The notes beneath the pieces were generated by a model. That model had not been told where the DNA came from. It did not search any database and worked only from the letters and a program-made list of their open reading frames with translations. Source: CAWFQB01 sp965277875 (lineage in GTDB: Bacteria > Armatimonadota > Chthonomonadetes > Chthonomonadales > Chthonomonadaceae). Taken from it: DNA of 64,000 bases. Numbering within the stretch: position 1 is the first letter of the stretch; every line of letters begins with the position of its first letter. The stretch covers positions 1-64,000 of the forward strand of contig CBDIDV010000001.1 of assembly GCA_965277875.1 (NCBI GenBank), given 5' to 3'. A program made the translations under genes and the position numbers. Positions 42,500 to 51,425 of the stretch are shown piece after piece.

Positions 42500-42736
42500 A
42501 TGAAGATGCCCCAAGTGCTGGTACGGGATGTAGAACCCGCCGTGATGGACAAACTTAGAGCGCGGGCGCAGCGCAACGGGCGCTCCCTCGAAGCCGAGGC
42601 GCGCGTGATCTTCCGCGCGGCGGTTACGACCGACGCTTCCGAGATGCGCGCCGAGGTCGAGCGGGTGCGCGCGCTGTTCGCGGGCCGCGCGTTCAGCGAT
42701 AGCGCCGCCCTTCTGCGTGAGGATCGGGACCGATGA
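42500..42736 (+). CDS. FitA-like antitoxin (ribbon-helix-helix)
   Basis: 78 residues. MKMPQVLVRDVEPAVMDKLRARAQRNGRSLEAEARVIFRAAV is the FitA/Arc-like DNA-binding core. The tail MRAEVERVRALFAGRAFSDSAALLREDRDR is the segment that wraps and blocks the PIN toxin. AAGGAG precedes ATG 42500. Its stop overlaps the toxin start by 4 bases (ATGA at 42733-42736). It probably represses its own operon through the repeats upstream and neutralises VapC. Confidence 0.9.
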   Translation: MKMPQVLVRDVEPAVMDKLRARAQRNGRSLEAEARVIFRAAVTTDASEMRAEVERVRALFAGRAFSDSAALLREDRDR

Positions 42737-43203
42737 GCGGGACGGACGTGACAGAAGAAGGCGATAAGGAGGGGAGCAGCCCTGCGCGGCCGTTCGTCGT
42801 GGACGCGAGCGTTGCGGTCAAGTGGTATCTGAGCGAGGCGCATTCCGAAGCCGCTTTGCGCCTGCTCGCGCCGGGCGCTGTTCTTCTCGTCCTTGACCTG
42901 CTGTTCCCGGAAGTCGGGAACATCCTGTGGAAGCGGGTACGGGCGGGCGAGATCACAAAGGAAGAAGCGTCCACGCTGCTGCAGGCGCTGGGCGGCCTTC
43001 CCTTGCAGGTACACCCTTCCTGGCCCCTTGCCCTGTCGGCCCTGGAGATCGCCTGCAATACTGCGCGCACCGTCTACGACAGCCTCTACATCGCTCTGGC
43101 CGTGCGCGAGAACGCCCTGCTCGTCACCGCAGACGAGCGGCTGTACAACGCGCTGCAAGGCGGGCCGCTTGCCGCGTACCTGCGCTGGGTGGGCGACCTG
43201 TAA
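42733..43203 (+). CDS. vapC: VapC-family PIN-domain toxin
   Basis: 156 residues with all four acidic positions of the PIN active site: D in FVVDASVAVKWYLSE, E in LLFPEVGNILWK, D in TVYDSLYIALA and D in LLVTADERLYNAL. VapC toxins are RNases acting on tRNA or rRNA in the cytoplasm, held inactive by the antitoxin. It is intact, unlike the PIN gene at 49498. The first 20 residues (MSGTDVTEEGDKEGSSPARP) form an unusual acidic lead not seen in typical VapC proteins. ATG 42733 is fixed by the overlap with the antitoxin stop. Confidence 0.92.
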   Translation: MSGTDVTEEGDKEGSSPARPFVVDASVAVKWYLSEAHSEAALRLLAPGAVLLVLDLLFPEVGNILWKRVRAGEITKEEASTLLQALGGLPLQVHPSWPLALSALEIACNTARTVYDSLYIALAVRENALLVTADERLYNALQGGPLAAYLRWVGDL

Positions 43204-43266
43204 GGGCGTTCCGCTCTTCGCGTGTAGTGTACAAGCACTGGTAAGTATCAGTAGAAATGGTACGGA

Positions 43267-43734
43267 TTAGCAGAGCAAATTCTCTATGAAGTCCAATGTC
43301 ATTACGGGTGGTTTGCACGCGATGACGAGAGCATTAGCCTCTTCTCGGCTAAATCCACGGCTTCGTGCTGCGGTTCGGACTTCGTCCGGCTTGTATCGTG
43401 TTAGGAACCGAATGATGAGCTGGTCGCTTAAAATGCCGATTGAGATGAGCTCCTTGATCTTAACGTAGACTTCGAGTCCACCCCACAGCTGATCTTCGGC
43501 CTTGGTATGCGGATTGGAGCCAACAGCCACGTCTAGTAATACAGCGTCAACACAATCGCGCATACTTTCCAGATTTGCAAGGAAAGCCTCGCCGTAATCG
43601 AAAACCAAGACTTTGTGGCCTATGTCTTCAAGCATACTTCTAGGCTTGAGCATCTGCATGCGGCACTGCTCAACGCGAGATATCAGGTCAAGGTCAGATG
43701 CGTAGGTTTCGTCGTCAAGGTGGAGAATAAGCAT
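43267..43734 (-). CDS. Stand-alone receiver (response-regulator) domain protein
   Basis: 155 residues. Receiver signatures are visible: the acidic pocket HLDDE (residues 5-9), phospho-acceptor region VDAVLLDVAVGS, GGLEVYVKIKEL, FLTRYKPDEV and KPP near the end. No output domain follows. ATG 43734 is preceded by GAGGAAAC. It is the last of a minus-strand group containing an HTH protein, a histidine kinase and another receiver, so it is probably a phospho-relay partner. GC content is low compared with the plasmid genes. Confidence 0.75.
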   Translation of the reverse strand: MLILHLDDETYASDLDLISRVEQCRMQMLKPRSMLEDIGHKVLVFDYGEAFLANLESMRDCVDAVLLDVAVGSNPHTKAEDQLWGGLEVYVKIKELISIGILSDQLIIRFLTRYKPDEVRTAARSRGFSREEANALVIACKPPVMTLDFIENLLC

Positions 43735-43830
43735 TGTTTCCTCACAATTCGGTAGGAATGCTGACCTACAGGCTAGGATGTCTCGTAGATCTAATGTTCA
43801 TGTACTGTGATAATTGTTCCTACAATGTCT

Positions 43831-44538
43831 TCATGCCCTATCGCGGCGTGAAGACGGACTCTTTTGTACTTCCGGGTATTGCGATGCAAGGTTCCGGTAT
43901 TGGAGGCTTTCGTGGCGCGCTTCGCTAGCATCACTCAACATTGATGATCGAAGGTAGCTTTCGCTTAGTTTTAAGTAAGCCCTGCTAAGGTTGACGTATA
44001 TTTGCCGTGTTAATACTTCATCACAGTCACGAGTGAGTTTTACCCTAAGTTCGTCTATTGTCTCTAGCAGTCCTTGCGTCGTGGTTTCGGTTTCCGGGCG
44101 GTTTCCGCTTGGTGATCTAGCGGTTAATGCGTGACGCAGATTGTTCCGAGAATCCTCTGACAATGAGTCAACCATTATTCGGCATTGATCGCGGGAAGGC
44201 GTGGCGGGAAGGGGCTGACTAAGAGTGACGAACGTATTGTCTTCGACGTCTAACACGCGAGCCAGAGCGATAAGACGTGCGGAGTCATGAACGCCGCCTT
44301 TATGTTCGCCCGTTTCTAACCTATAGATAAACGCTGTCATAGCATTTACGCTTTCGGCGCTCTCGCCTACGCACTGACTGGCCCCTTCTGCGAGTTGTTG
44401 CTGGGGAGCCCTTGCGTCATCTCGCCTCCTGTTTATCAGCAGGCAAGCCGCTTCGGCGAGCTGCTGCTGGGACATGCCTTTTAGCGTTCTTAGGCGGAGG
44501 AGAGTGATGCCGATTAGATACGGATGCCTGTTTTTCAT
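43831..44538 (-). CDS. XRE-type regulator with internally duplicated HTH segment
   Basis: 235 residues. The N-terminal HTH is RLRTLKGMSQQQLAEAACL ... AFIYRLETGEHKGG. Between the second and third helix lies an extra segment (about residues 32-66) that begins with a second QQQLAEGA, a partial duplication of QQQLAEAA, also visible in the DNA. The C-terminal half (about 130-215) is helical (LETIDELRVKLTRDCDEVLTRQIYVNLSRAYLKLSESYLRSS). It sits in the two-component cluster and could be its DNA-binding output. Whether the inserted HTH still folds is unclear. Confidence 0.7.
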   Translation of the reverse strand: MKNRHPYLIGITLLRLRTLKGMSQQQLAEAACLLINRRRDDARAPQQQLAEGASQCVGESAESVNAMTAFIYRLETGEHKGGVHDSARLIALARVLDVEDNTFVTLSQPLPATPSRDQCRIMVDSLSEDSRNNLRHALTARSPSGNRPETETTTQGLLETIDELRVKLTRDCDEVLTRQIYVNLSRAYLKLSESYLRSSMLSDASEARHESLQYRNLASQYPEVQKSPSSRRDRA

Positions 44539-44733
44539 CTTTTTGTCCTATTACGCACATCTACATGGATACGCGTTCATGCTATATGGGATAGAACCTG
44601 TCCATCATCTTCGTATCAGACGGCAAGCCGCGTTGACCTACCTGTCGCGGGATCAAAGGCACGGCTCTAATGGGAAGAAAAAGCACATTTTCTGCTCAAA
44701 ACATCAAAAATACGAATACCACAGTATTTTTGC

Positions 44734-47139
44734 TCAGGCGCTTATCTGCAGGATAATACTGAATGTCCAACAACACTCCTGATTTGGCGTTACAACCTCT
44801 CTAGAAGGTTGAAACTTGCAATGAGCAGCTTCGATGGCTTGCTTTGCGCTGTGAACGCCTAATCCAGTTCCTGCAGGTTGGCCCAGAACTGACTGGCGGT
44901 AGCCTACTTCTCCAACACGCTCGAAATCCGCCTGAGAAATGTATGGCCCGTTATTGACAACACAGATTTCGTACTTATGCCTTCCTAAGCCTTTTACCTT
45001 TACTTCGATGTCAGAGCCGTTGGTGGCATACTTTACAGCATTGGCCACCAAGCTCGAAAGTGCATCCGTTATTAGCTTGCAACGCCTCTTTCCGATAAGG
45101 ATTTGCTCTTCGTCTAAGAGGCGCAACGATATTTTACGGCCATGCATACCCTGTTCGTTGACTCTTAGAGAAACAGTGCTGTTGATCTCGGTCTGCAGGT
45201 CGACGTTCTCGTCCTCTTGTTCAGCTGGCTCTGAAAATAGGTGTTTGTTTGTAGTCGCATGATCATGAACTGTCTCCATCATTCTCGCAGCACTTTGCAG
45301 CGCTTCAAGGTCACTGCCGGAAGCCGTTTTTGCGACCAGGTCGATAAGCCCGACAGCCGGCGCGAGCTTTGCAGCTATATCGTGGCGGATGGTAGCGGCG
45401 TGGCTCGCCTCGATGCTCTCGAGACTCCAAAGATCGCCCAACGGCTGCGCGATTGCCTCGACAATGGACTGATCAAGTGCCGTAAAGGGCTCTTCGTCGA
45501 TCTTGTCCACCAAAATAATAACACCATCTGATCTTCGTCTTTCGTCGCCGTAAGAAACGATGACGGGTACCGCAAGCAGCGACTGTGACGCATTGTCTCG
45601 TAGTATGCCTACATCGTGGCACATCTTTACTAATGGATCAGATACGGATGAACCACATAGCGCGGGATCGAGCAATACGCTTATGTACCTAAGCGTGATT
45701 TCGGGAAATTCCGCGTTTATATAGTCGCTGGCTTTGATGCAATCCGACACTGATGAAGGCACATCTCTGGAACCCACGATCATCGGCAGCAACAGCGTTG
45801 TTCCTGGATCCGATTGCTCTCGCACGATCACCACCGTCTTGGCATGTGTCTTATCTACAATTATGTTGATTAGCTCATCCATCTTGCTGACACGCAGCTG
45901 AGGCTTACCGTCTTCGTCTGCAAGGCTTTGCGGTCTATTGAACCTGAACAGTAGATCGCGCGCTTCATGCTGTGCAGCTGCTGGAAGAGTTCGTTTGAGG
46001 CGTGTTAAGCAGTATGCCAGATAGTCTGCGAGATGCCTCGCAGGCTTAAGCTGCTGTTTTACCCATTCCGTATCGCCCGAACTCGAGTACAGGCTGAGAC
46101 AGCCCATTACCTCTTCGCTTCGTTGGTCCTTGAGATCAATGCAGTAACAGCTCCGTCCGCCAAGCTCAGTTACCGAGCGAATCAGCCGAAATCTATCGCT
46201 TCGCGTAATGCTGGGTACATAATCAGGAGACTGCAAGTCAACCACGCTCGATATGACACCCTGAGCGGACGACGGAATGCCATTTGTCAAAAAGAAGATG
46301 TCCTCGGCACATTCGGCGATATTTGACTGGTCCTTTATTCGCTCTAAGAGTTCGTCGGTGCTGAGCTGGGCAGTGCTAGGCGGTGGGGTAGAACCAACGC
46401 AGTGAAACCAACTCTTACTTGTATCTAACATGAAGACCCGGCTCGTATCGAAACCACGCAGGGCTTTTGGTATAATCTGGCACACGTCACGTATTACTGC
46501 GCCCATGTTATCCGCATCGAGGATCTTAAGGTTCACCCGATGCTGGTTTAGTTCACGTCTTTCCTGAGCGGCGATGTGTCGTTCTGCCAGTGCACGCTCG
46601 ACCACATACGCTGTAACGTCGGTAAGCTTCTGTAGCGGGGGGCCATGCACACTTTTTTTGAATGCGCGCACGCCGGACGAGAAGTACTCGTAGGTGTCCG
46701 ACTCTAACAGGAGAGTGCCCACTGTTCGTCCACGTACGCGGAGTGGAATACAATATGCAGATTGCGTCGTGCGCCTCAACGGTGTGTAATGCCTGTTTGT
46801 CGAATTACCGTCTCGAATATCGACGAACTGTTCAACGCCTGTCTCAGCAGCGCGTCCTGTTATACCTTCGCGTGTGCTTCGGTATCTTATTATTGAGTTT
46901 ACTTGCTCTCTGTCGGTGCAGAAACCTGCGGTAGCAGCACGTCCGTGGATCTTGTGGCCGATAATGTACAGGCGTCGTTTTTCGTCGTCCAGCATACGAA
47001 TGTCTATATAGTCCGCACGAGTAACCCGGGCGACGTGACTGCAGCACACTGTGATCGCCTCGTCAATACTCAAAGATAAAGTGTCGATGAAATAGTCGAG
47101 GGTATCACGATCAAGATCCGGTATATTCTCGCGTGTCAT
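44734..47139 (-). CDS. GAF-domain histidine kinase
   Basis: 801 residues from ATG 47139, fixed by ATGA overlap with the receiver gene upstream. No membrane segment, so it is a cytoplasmic sensor. GAF-like domains are at about residues 20-190 (ITGRAAETGVEQFVDIRDG), 205-370 and 400-565. The dimerisation/phosphotransfer H-box is near residue 584 (ATIRHDIAAKLAPAVGLIDL), the N-box near 698 (LSSLVANAVKYATNGS) and the G-box near 756 (GQPAGTGLGVHSAKQAI). It should autophosphorylate and pass the phosphate to the coupled receivers. The signal is unknown; three GAF modules suggest small-molecule sensing. A kinase set like this next to defence genes is unusual. Confidence 0.85.
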   Translation of the reverse strand: MTRENIPDLDRDTLDYFIDTLSLSIDEAITVCCSHVARVTRADYIDIRMLDDEKRRLYIIGHKIHGRAATAGFCTDREQVNSIIRYRSTREGITGRAAETGVEQFVDIRDGNSTNRHYTPLRRTTQSAYCIPLRVRGRTVGTLLLESDTYEYFSSGVRAFKKSVHGPPLQKLTDVTAYVVERALAERHIAAQERRELNQHRVNLKILDADNMGAVIRDVCQIIPKALRGFDTSRVFMLDTSKSWFHCVGSTPPPSTAQLSTDELLERIKDQSNIAECAEDIFFLTNGIPSSAQGVISSVVDLQSPDYVPSITRSDRFRLIRSVTELGGRSCYCIDLKDQRSEEVMGCLSLYSSSGDTEWVKQQLKPARHLADYLAYCLTRLKRTLPAAAQHEARDLLFRFNRPQSLADEDGKPQLRVSKMDELINIIVDKTHAKTVVIVREQSDPGTTLLLPMIVGSRDVPSSVSDCIKASDYINAEFPEITLRYISVLLDPALCGSSVSDPLVKMCHDVGILRDNASQSLLAVPVIVSYGDERRRSDGVIILVDKIDEEPFTALDQSIVEAIAQPLGDLWSLESIEASHAATIRHDIAAKLAPAVGLIDLVAKTASGSDLEALQSAARMMETVHDHATTNKHLFSEPAEQEDENVDLQTEINSTVSLRVNEQGMHGRKISLRLLDEEQILIGKRRCKLITDALSSLVANAVKYATNGSDIEVKVKGLGRHKYEICVVNNGPYISQADFERVGEVGYRQSVLGQPAGTGLGVHSAKQAIEAAHCKFQPSREVVTPNQECCWTFSIILQISA

Positions 47140-48212
47140 AGGCCTTGATCCTCCTCGCATGTGATAAACGTGTTCGATTGCCTGATCTCTGCTCGAGTGA
47201 CGTATTCGTCCGCTTTGGTCCGGCGGTATCGAATGACAACCCCGCGGACGAAGTTGAACGCGTTCTGTGGATCCGACCTGTCCAACTGGGCTTCGTAGTC
47301 TCGCAGATGATGAGCAGCCTTAGAGATAAGCGTATCGTCTAAAGGCATACATCGGGCTAGTTCCATGGTGGAACGAAACAGCCACCAACAGATGTCTGGG
47401 CTCGTTGTTGCAAGCTCCACTGGCTCAACAACATCGGCGATTTTGCGGTTTGACAGGATCCGGAGGCACACCTCATTCGCGACTTCGTCAACCTGGGGGA
47501 AATCGCCAGAGAGTAGGTAATGAACAGGATCAACCTCGCCATCGATACGTATGCGTCTCAGCAGTGCGTCAAGGCATTCCGGGCCTGCCACATCTGCAAG
47601 CAGAAGCGCCAATCCAAACTGCTGGGTTGCTATCTCACATAGTACTGCGTCCGGCTTGCCCTTGATAATTCTCTGTTCCCTAAACAGGCGGTTGAGGCCG
47701 AGATCATAGGCCGTCAACAAGATGTGGTCATCGGACTTGATGTAATTTGCCAGCCTTGCAACCCGAGTTGCTTGGGCATCAATTGGACCCGGCACAACTG
47801 GATGCTTGGAGTCTACACCGACGCGTGACTTCGGGATTATGATGAGGCTATTAGCTTCCCGTCTGCTCATCACGCCACGTGCAATCTTTCGAATCCACAC
47901 AGGGTCGTGGTGTGAATAGATGACAATGACTCGCTCCTCCTCTTTTGACACGTCATGAAGCAGGCGGTATACGACGTGGAGGCCAACCCTCTTGTCAGGT
48001 TTGGAGCCATGGTTGCTGGGTACTTCACAGTCGATGATCATCAGGTGAAGACCCTTGCAAGGCCGTCCAAAGCGTTGAAGGTCGGCGGCGTTGTTGTATG
48101 TTCTAGCCTCGAGCAGCATGTGCGAGCTCACCGCTATTCCGACTTGCTCAGCAATACTTACGATCTCACCTGCTGTTATAGTCCTATCATCAAGAACCGT
48201 GATCTGTGTCAT
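47136..48212 (-). CDS. Receiver-like domain with long helical output region
   Basis: 358 residues. Residues 1-140 read as a divergent receiver: TQITVLDDRTITAG (acidic pocket), HLMIIDCEVPSNHGS (phospho-acceptor D) and VIVIYSHHDPVWIRKIARG. The rest (about 170-358) is mainly helical with no recognised output domain. It is the first gene of the operon and overlaps the kinase start by 4 bases. An inverted repeat CAATTGAGAG/CTCTCAATTG (48301-48334) lies 89 bases upstream of its ATG. Confidence 0.65.
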   Translation of the reverse strand: MTQITVLDDRTITAGEIVSIAEQVGIAVSSHMLLEARTYNNAADLQRFGRPCKGLHLMIIDCEVPSNHGSKPDKRVGLHVVYRLLHDVSKEEERVIVIYSHHDPVWIRKIARGVMSRREANSLIIIPKSRVGVDSKHPVVPGPIDAQATRVARLANYIKSDDHILLTAYDLGLNRLFREQRIIKGKPDAVLCEIATQQFGLALLLADVAGPECLDALLRRIRIDGEVDPVHYLLSGDFPQVDEVANEVCLRILSNRKIADVVEPVELATTSPDICWWLFRSTMELARCMPLDDTLISKAAHHLRDYEAQLDRSDPQNAFNFVRGVVIRYRRTKADEYVTRAEIRQSNTFITCEEDQGL

Positions 48213-48837
48213 CTTTGTGGCCTCCGACCGTATTGCCTGTGTCCGACGAGAGGCTAGTCAGGCCTCCCAGTCCCCAAAGAGAAAAGCGCGTAGTGCTATA
48301 CAATTGAGAGCAGTAAGCACCAATCTCTCAATTGCTTGTGCAGCGCCTTTGCTGCGGTGTCAGCCAATCAATTCACCGGCTTCGACCGGCGCACGGTGCA
48401 CACACCTCGGAAGCCGCCTCACTGCGGCATGATCACAGAATCTTTTGGGTACGAAGCAGGACGAAACGCTTTAAGCGCTTACGAAAAGTCTTCTTTGAAG
48501 AAGTTCGGAACGAGAACGGTTGGTTCGGTGTTGCTTTATACAGGTGAAATTAAACTCCAACTGTAAAGGTCAAATATTCCAGCCACATTGCTGGTACGAT
48601 ATTCTTATAATACCACGAAAAATCGAGGTATGAAAGATCTATCCGATATTTTTGCAACAATGTTGCGAATCAGACAACATCAGCGATTAACACTGTTCGC
48701 AAACATGTCCCCGCTCGTTTATTGAGTTCTATAACAAGTTAAAGTGTCCCTGATATTTTGGTTCGCCAACAGTATCAAAAGTATAGACGAACCAGAATAT
48801 CAACGGGACCAGAGGAAGAGTGGAAAAGGAGACAGCC
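48213..48837. promoter_or_regulatory. Intergenic region between the two-component operon and the zinc-ribbon gene
   Basis: 625 bases, no gene supported. Contains the perfect 10-bp inverted repeat 48301-48310/48325-48334 and, near the right end, the long hairpin at 48746-48808 (listed separately). AT-rich throughout. Confidence 0.55.
48746..48808 (+). promoter_or_regulatory. Long imperfect hairpin before the zinc-ribbon gene
   Basis: TGATATTTTGGTTCG (48751-48765) pairs with CGAACCAGAATATCA (48788-48802) with one mismatch, and the outer GTCCC/GGGAC extends the stem with a 2-base bulge; loop of 22 bases. The gene starts 30 bases downstream, so it could be an operator, an attenuator or an RNA element. 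Confidence 0.55.
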
Positions 48838-49029
48838 ATGCAAGAGCGGCAGGCGCGGCAGATGCGGCAAACGTGGGGCGACAAGCCGTGCGCACATCCA
48901 GCCTTTGATGTGCTGATGCTGGGCAGCCTCCATGACGGGTATGTGTGCCTGCGCTGCGGCCAGGAGTTCACGCAGGAGCAGCGCGACCTACTCCTTGCCA
49001 GCCGCAAGACCGAAGACCTGACGCAGTGA
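48838..49029 (+). CDS. Small zinc-ribbon protein
   Basis: 63 residues from ATG 48838 (AAAAGGAG upstream). CAHP...YVCLRCGQEFTQEQ provides a Cys/His/Cys/Cys set (C21, H23, C42, C45) that could hold one zinc ion. Zinc ribbons this small are often nucleic-acid adaptors on mobile elements. No family is recognised. Confidence 0.6.
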   Translation: MQERQARQMRQTWGDKPCAHPAFDVLMLGSLHDGYVCLRCGQEFTQEQRDLLLASRKTEDLTQ

Positions 49030-49225
49030 CGGCGCTACCACAGACCTAAGAGACCGCAGGCACACCGGGGCTAGCAGGTTTTGATGTCAGGTTTTGCCTC
49101 CTTGACGGTGCATCCATTTTCCTTTAAGGTAGAGGCCGGTTGGGGAAGATGGTTCTCACTTGTTCTAAACAGGGGACGTTGGAGACTGCCCGAACAGAGC
49201 AAACCGGTTGAGACAAAGGAGGAAG

Positions 49226-49480
49226 ATGAACATGACCATCATAGTAGATTTGCCGGCTCAGGTGGAAGCACGTGTGCAGGCGGAAGCGGCCCGCCAGCAC
49301 AAGACACCCGCCGCCCTGGTAGCCGATCTGGTAAGCCACGCCCTGCCCGACGAGGATGAGACAATCAGGCGCGAGCGTTCCCTGGCCCTGTTGCGCTCGG
49401 TCGGGGACATCGGCGACGAGGCGGAGCAACAGGAAACGTTCTCGTACCTGCAACAGGCCGTAGATGAAGATCGGCTCTAG
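49226..49480 (+). CDS. Antitoxin-like ribbon-helix-helix protein
   Basis: 84 residues from ATG 49226, with AGGAGG at 49217-49222; ATG 49232 gives better spacing and is also possible. MTIIVDLPAQVEARVQAEAARQHKTPAALVADLVSHAL is an RHH/CopG-like core and the tail (ERSLALLRSVGDIGDEAEQQETFSYLQQAV) is a toxin-binding helix. It precedes a PIN toxin gene by 17 bases, a standard VapBC order. The toxin is broken, so this antitoxin may be free. Confidence 0.78.
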   Translation: MNMTIIVDLPAQVEARVQAEAARQHKTPAALVADLVSHALPDEDETIRRERSLALLRSVGDIGDEAEQQETFSYLQQAVDEDRL

Positions 49481-49497
49481 GATCGGAAGCGCTTCGC

Positions 49498-49965
49498 ATG
49501 AGCGCCCCAACCAGCAACAGCGTCTTGCCCGCCAACATCGTCATCCTCGACACCAGGCCACTGGGCCTGGTGTCCAACCCGAAGGCCACGCCTGATAACG
49601 ACGCCTGCCGCGCCTGGCTCTATGCCCTGGTGGCGCAGGGCCGGCGCGTGATCGTTCCTGAGATCGCCGACTACGAGGCAAGGCACGAGTTGCTCAGGGC
49701 GGGCAAGCCCAACGGCATCCTGCGCCTGGACAGGGTCAAGAACGCCCTGAAGTACATGCCGATCACCACGTCCGCCATGCTGCTGGGCGCAGGCACGTCA
49801 GCACGGGCAGCCGACCGCCGACATCCATGCTCTTGACGGCGACGTGATCCTATGCGCGCAGGCGCTCACCCTGGGGTTCCGGCCTCCGACATCGTTGTCG
49901 CTACGGTCAACGTGGGCCACTTGTCCCGCTTCCTCACCGCAAAGCGCTGGCAGGACATCGCCTGA
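49498..49965 (+). pseudogene. VapC-like PIN toxin gene with two compensating frameshifts
   Basis: The frame from ATG 49498 runs IVILDTRPLGLVSNPKATP (PIN Asp), IVPEIADYEARHELLRAG (Glu) and then hits a stop at 49834-49836. Reading shifts by one base near 49787 to give WAQARQHGQPTADIHALDGDVILCAQALTLG and shifts back near 49875 to VPASDIVVATVNVGHLSRFLTAKRWQDIA with TGA at 49963-49965, again in the starting frame. The restored text matches the VapC family end to end, so one gained and one lost base have destroyed the central active-site part. Either a real inactivation or two sequence errors. Confidence 0.78.
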
Positions 49966-49996
49966 TATATCGCCGCCCCTGAACCGCATCACCTGC

Positions 49997-50030
49997 GCCC
50001 GGCTGCCATCATAGCAGCCGGGCCTCTTTG
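49997..50030 (+). terminator. Intrinsic terminator after the PIN pseudogene
   Basis: CCCGGCTGC (49998-50006) and GCAGCCGGG (50014-50022) with a 7-base loop and CCTCTTTG after it; sits after the toxin gene stop. Confidence 0.75.
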
Positions 50031-50100
50031 TGCCTGCTAGAAGAACCATAGTCGGGAAGAGGGTGGAGGCTGCGAGTGACCGAGAAAGTAAGCGGCAGCA

Positions 50101-50403
50101 TCAGCGAACCGGTTTCTCCGGCCCGGCAGCGTCAGCCTCGTCGCCGATTAGCAACCAACAGGCTCTGCATTCCAACGCCTGAGCCAGAGCAATCAGTTCC
50201 AGATCGGAAACGATGCGCACACCGTTCTCAACGCGGGAAACATCCTGCCAGGCAGGACTCCAGACGGCCTCCGTGTGGATAGCCAGCCTGGCGCAGAGCT
50301 GATCCTGCGTAAGCCGCAAATGCTGGCGGCGCTGCTGTACGCGTGCGCCGACCTGGTTGACCTTGTTGTCTTGGGTGCGCAGACGTGGCGAGCCGCGTGG
50401 CAT
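50101..50403 (-). CDS. XRE-family transcriptional regulator
   Basis: 100 residues from ATG 50403, preceded by AGGAGG. HTH: GARVQQRRQHLRLTQDQLCARLAIHTE ... QDVSRVENGVRIVSDLELIALAQALE. Such small XRE proteins repress their own and neighbouring genes. The perfect inverted repeat CTTAAGGATA-N7-TATCCTTAAG (50472-50498) lies upstream of both this gene and the divergent GNAT gene and is a natural operator. Confidence 0.85.
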   Translation of the reverse strand: MPRGSPRLRTQDNKVNQVGARVQQRRQHLRLTQDQLCARLAIHTEAVWSPAWQDVSRVENGVRIVSDLELIALAQALECRACWLLIGDEADAAGPEKPVR

Positions 50404-50471
50404 GGCAGAGTAACCTCCTGTATGTGGAGTGGCTGCCATTATCGCAAACTTTCTGCCGCCATATATCCGTA

Positions 50472-50498
50472 CTTAAGGATATATAAGGTATCCTTAAG
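50472..50498. promoter_or_regulatory. Perfect inverted repeat operator
   Basis: CTTAAGGATA (50472-50481) and TATCCTTAAG (50489-50498) with a 7-base spacer, between the divergent XRE and GNAT genes. A second overlapping repeat, ATATCC/GGATAT, lies at about 50463-50482. Confidence 0.7.
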
Positions 50499-50580
50499 AA
50501 AGAGTGTCAACTGTGTGCCTGAGGCGTGTGGGAGACAGCTACGAGAGTACAAGTAGGCCGGGAAGCAAAGGGGCAGGTTC

Positions 50581-51270
50581 ATGGAAGCGTTGCCGCAGAT
50601 AGCAGGCGATAGTGTGCGCCTGCTGGACGATAAGGAAGAAGTAGAGGCTTTGATCGCCCTCTTCGAGGCTACTGCGGAGAAAGAGGGCTGGCAGCCAGGA
50701 GGACAGCTAAGGGCGCATCTGAACGCCTCGACCTACTTCGCCGCCTATGTAGGCGATGAGCTTGCGGGCGGGATGCAAATAGTCCTGCCCGCGCCAGGCG
50801 AGCCGTTCCCCTTCCACGCGGTGTGGCCCGAAGCAAGCGCGCAGGCCATTGAACCCTGCCGCGTGGCGCATGTGGCTGTGCTTGCCATCCGAGCGGAACG
50901 GCGCGGACACCAGCGCCTGTTCTGGCCCCTGCTGATAGAGCTATGGCGCATGTGCGTGCGGCAGTGCATACAAGCCATCGTGATCGAGGCCACGCCCCCG
51001 ATGCTTGCCCGCTACCGCCGGCTGGGCTTCGAGCTGTGTGTGATCGGCCCGCTGCGTTCGCATTGGGGCGAGGATTGTTACCTGTGTAGGGCCGACGCCA
51101 CGATGGTGGCCGGGGCCGTACTGACGCGCGCCGTCCGCTCTCCCTGCTTTCGCAGCCTCGTCGTTCAGGCCATGCGTCCGCTTGTGGAGACATCCGGCGC
51201 AGCGGCGGCAGGCGCGAGTGAGTGCGTGGGCGCGGCGGATTGCGCGCCCGTGGTGTCTGTGCCATCCTGA
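50581..51270 (+). CDS. GNAT-fold acyltransferase-like protein
   Basis: 229 residues. Central motifs fit a GNAT fold: AHVAVLAIRAERRGHQRLFWPLLIEL (acetyl-CoA pyrophosphate-loop region), then IQAIVIEATPPMLARYRRLGFELCVIGPL. The layout, with a beta-strand, helix and a YRRLGFEL end, is also that of N-acyl amino acid and acyl-homoserine-lactone synthases, so an acyl-signal synthase is possible. The C-terminal 45 residues are Ala/Val-rich and of low complexity. It is followed after 155 bases by an orphan seven-helix sensor. Acyl donor and acceptor unknown. Confidence 0.65.
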   Translation: MEALPQIAGDSVRLLDDKEEVEALIALFEATAEKEGWQPGGQLRAHLNASTYFAAYVGDELAGGMQIVLPAPGEPFPFHAVWPEASAQAIEPCRVAHVAVLAIRAERRGHQRLFWPLLIELWRMCVRQCIQAIVIEATPPMLARYRRLGFELCVIGPLRSHWGEDCYLCRADATMVAGAVLTRAVRSPCFRSLVVQAMRPLVETSGAAAAGASECVGAADCAPVVSVPS

Positions 51271-51425
51271 GAGCAGGCGCTTTCCCGATGCGCGTCTCAC
51301 ATTGCCTGTCGAGCAACCTGCTCTGCACAATGCGCCGCTCATCGCACAGGTCTGGCAATTCTGTTGTCCCACTGCAAGACAGCGTCTGCGCGACCTCCCC
51401 TAAATCAACTCTTTTCCTCCCTCGC

